A DNA stretch of 56,264 nucleotides from Actinomycetes bacterium (lineage in GTDB: Bacteria > Actinomycetota > Acidimicrobiia > Acidimicrobiales > RAAP-2), in the NCBI GenBank assembly GCA_021820665.1, contig JAKADK010000009.1, positions 1 through 56,264 of the forward strand. The letters are read 5' to 3'. Shown here piece by piece: positions 55,419 to 56,264 of the stretch. The notes below the pieces were generated by a model that was not told where the DNA came from, searched no databases, and saw only the letters and a program-made list of their open reading frames with translations. Positions within the stretch are counted from its first letter, which is position 1; every line of letters starts with the position of its first letter. The position numbers and the translations under genes were made by a program.

Positions 55419-56217
55419 CGAGCCGGTCGTTCTCAGGACGGGATGCCGGCCGTGGCGTCGCGAGGGTGCCGGCTGTGGCGTCGCGAGGGTGCCGGTGGAA
55501 GGGAGCACCGCGCCAGCGAAGGCTCAGGGCTTGCCGGTAGATGCCGGCCGAGACCCGTAGGGTCATGCCCGGGTAGCCCCACACCAGGTGTCCGAGGGCG
55601 TGCCGCGACGCCGGGCGGAACGCCAGGCGCATCGATGCGGTGAACACCGTCCGGCCCTCCCTCGTGTCGTCCACCCCCACGGACAGCTCAGGCCCCGGTG
55701 AGCCGATCCGGAAGCGGTGGACGAGGTCCATGGGGAGGAACGGGGAGACGTGGAGCGCCTTGTCCACCTCGTGACGTCCCTCACCTCCGGTGAGCACGTA
55801 GGTGGTGCGCTCGTGCCACGGGGTGTTCGACACCTCTGCCACCGTGGTCTCCAGCACGGTCCCCGTGGGGTCGTAGCAGTAATAGAGGCTGATCGGGTTG
55901 AAGAGCCATCCCCACGTGCGCACGTGGGCGAGCAGACGGATCGGGCCTCGGGGCCGGGTGCCTGCACGCTCCTCGACGAGGTCGCGCACGGCGGTATCGA
56001 GGGGCACCTCGGGATCGCCGAGGAAGTCCGCCCGACGAAGGGACACGAGGTTGGCGCGCTCGACCGACCACAACGGATGGAGGACGCAGACCTCGTCCAG
56101 CTCGGCGAGATCGAGGTACGGCATGGCGATGCGGTAGGCGAACCCGTGGGGCACCGGGTCGATCCGGCGGTGGGTGACGGTCCCTTCGTAGATCCCGCTG
56201 GCGAAGCTCGCGCTCAC
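55414..56217 (-). CDS. DUF1365 family protein
   Basis: A 267-residue DUF1365 protein with GIYEGTVTHRRIDPVPHGFAYRI, HPLWSVERANLVSLRRADFLGD, RTWGWLFNPISLYYCYD, VAEVSNTPWHERTTYVL, KALHVSPFLPMD and VWGYPGMTLRVSAGIYRQALSLRW, all typical of the family. It often pairs with an amine-oxidase-like protein and CFA synthase and has a role in fatty-acid modification of uncertain chemistry. The start GTG 56217 overlaps the stop of an upstream gene (GTGA); GTG 56244 would lengthen it. The C-terminal 20 residues come from a non-triplet 23-bp repeat. Confidence 0.88.
   Translation of the reverse strand: MSASFASGIYEGTVTHRRIDPVPHGFAYRIAMPYLDLAELDEVCVLHPLWSVERANLVSLRRADFLGDPEVPLDTAVRDLVEERAGTRPRGPIRLLAHVRTWGWLFNPISLYYCYDPTGTVLETTVAEVSNTPWHERTTYVLTGGEGRHEVDKALHVSPFLPMDLVHRFRIGSPGPELSVGVDDTREGRTVFTASMRLAFRPASRHALGHLVWGYPGMTLRVSAGIYRQALSLRWRGAPFHRHPRDATAGTLATPRPASRPENDRLA
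55445..55495. repeat. 23-bp tandem repeat in the DUF1365 3' end
   Basis: Two 23-bp units beginning GCCGG(C/T)(T/C)GTGGCGTCGCG (55445-55467, 55468-55490, one mismatch) and a partial third start. The period is not a multiple of three, so each unit is read in a different frame of the DUF1365 tail. Confidence 0.8.
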
Positions 56218-56264
56218 AGGGTCGACCCGTCGAGCCGCCGGCACACCCGCGCCGCGCTCTGGAG
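56214..56264 (-). CDS. C-terminal end of an upstream gene (partial)
   Basis: The minus-strand frame entering from the right edge encodes LQSAARVCRRLDGSTL and stops at TGA 56216-56214, overlapping the DUF1365 GTG as GTGA. In other genomes DUF1365 follows an FAD-dependent amine-oxidase-like gene (NAD(P)-binding), so this may be its C-terminus; the 16 residues cannot confirm that. Confidence 0.4.
   Translation of the reverse strand, partial: LQSAARVCRRLDGSTL

Overview
The window is a G+C-rich (about 70% by eye) bacterial chromosome segment, densely packed with genes on both strands. Gene content points to Actinomycetota: a DUF5719 cell-surface protein, the manB / Trm112-like / SIS-isomerase set, the hpf-secA-prfB-ftsE-ftsX order, a mycothiol-enzyme-like (MDMPI/TIGR03084) protein, frequent GTG starts, 4-bp GTGA/ATGA stop-start overlaps, and many genes that look leaderless (a TANNNT -10 box ending 6-10 nt before the start codon). 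An archaeal-type riboflavin synthase and the small gene sets suggest an Acidimicrobiia-like lineage rather than a streptomycete or mycobacterium; that placement is inference. No tRNA, rRNA, CRISPR array, transposase or phage gene was recognised.

Layout. 1-10.4 kb: cell-surface and sugar-phosphate genes (DUF5719 protein, ftsH on the minus strand, CPBP protease, large polytopic membrane protein, phosphomannomutase, Trm112-like protein, SIS-domain sugar isomerase). 10.4-11.0 kb: a 546-bp gap with a candidate leaderless Cys-rich 32-codon ORF and a potentially structured leader ahead of hpf. 11.0-17.2 kb: housekeeping block hpf, secA, prfB, ftsE, ftsX (ribosome hibernation, Sec export, termination, division). 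17.2-30.2 kb: single genes and pairs (secreted lipase-like hydrolase, sugar nucleotidyltransferase, AarF/UbiB kinase, TrmA-family RNA methyltransferase, archaeal-type riboflavin synthase, NfeD-SPFH pair, ABC-F ATPase, dusB, maf, purK, purE). 30.4-37.2 kb: a lipoprotein, then minus-strand alkyl-sulfatase-like hydrolase, acyl-CoA dehydrogenase and a fused two-domain CoA-transferase. 37.5-48.4 kb: a tightly coupled acyl-CoA carboxylase operon (carboxyltransferase, biotin carboxylase, AtuA, acyl-CoA dehydrogenase, TetR regulator, TIGR03084 protein, nitronate-monooxygenase-like protein) facing a convergent acyl-CoA ligase. 48.5-56.3 kb: Baeyer-Villiger-type monooxygenase, DsbA-fold protein, fdhD-fdhF pair, and on the minus strand an amine-oxidase-like fragment, DUF1365 and cyclopropane-fatty-acid synthase.

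How it works together. The 30-50 kb region reads as a catabolic island for branched or terpenoid-type acids or esters: sulfate ester cleavage, CoA activation by ligase or CoA-transferase, acyl-CoA dehydrogenation, and biotin-dependent carboxylation next to AtuA, as in the Pseudomonas acyclic terpene utilization (Atu) pathway. The operon promoter carries a perfect 8-bp inverted repeat with a 16-bp spacer, a candidate operator for the TetR protein encoded within the operon. Other notable items are a leaderless upstream ORF translationally coupled to purE, a structured leader before hpf, a (TCCCTC)n / G-quadruplex-capable tract, and short tandem repeats at several gene ends.
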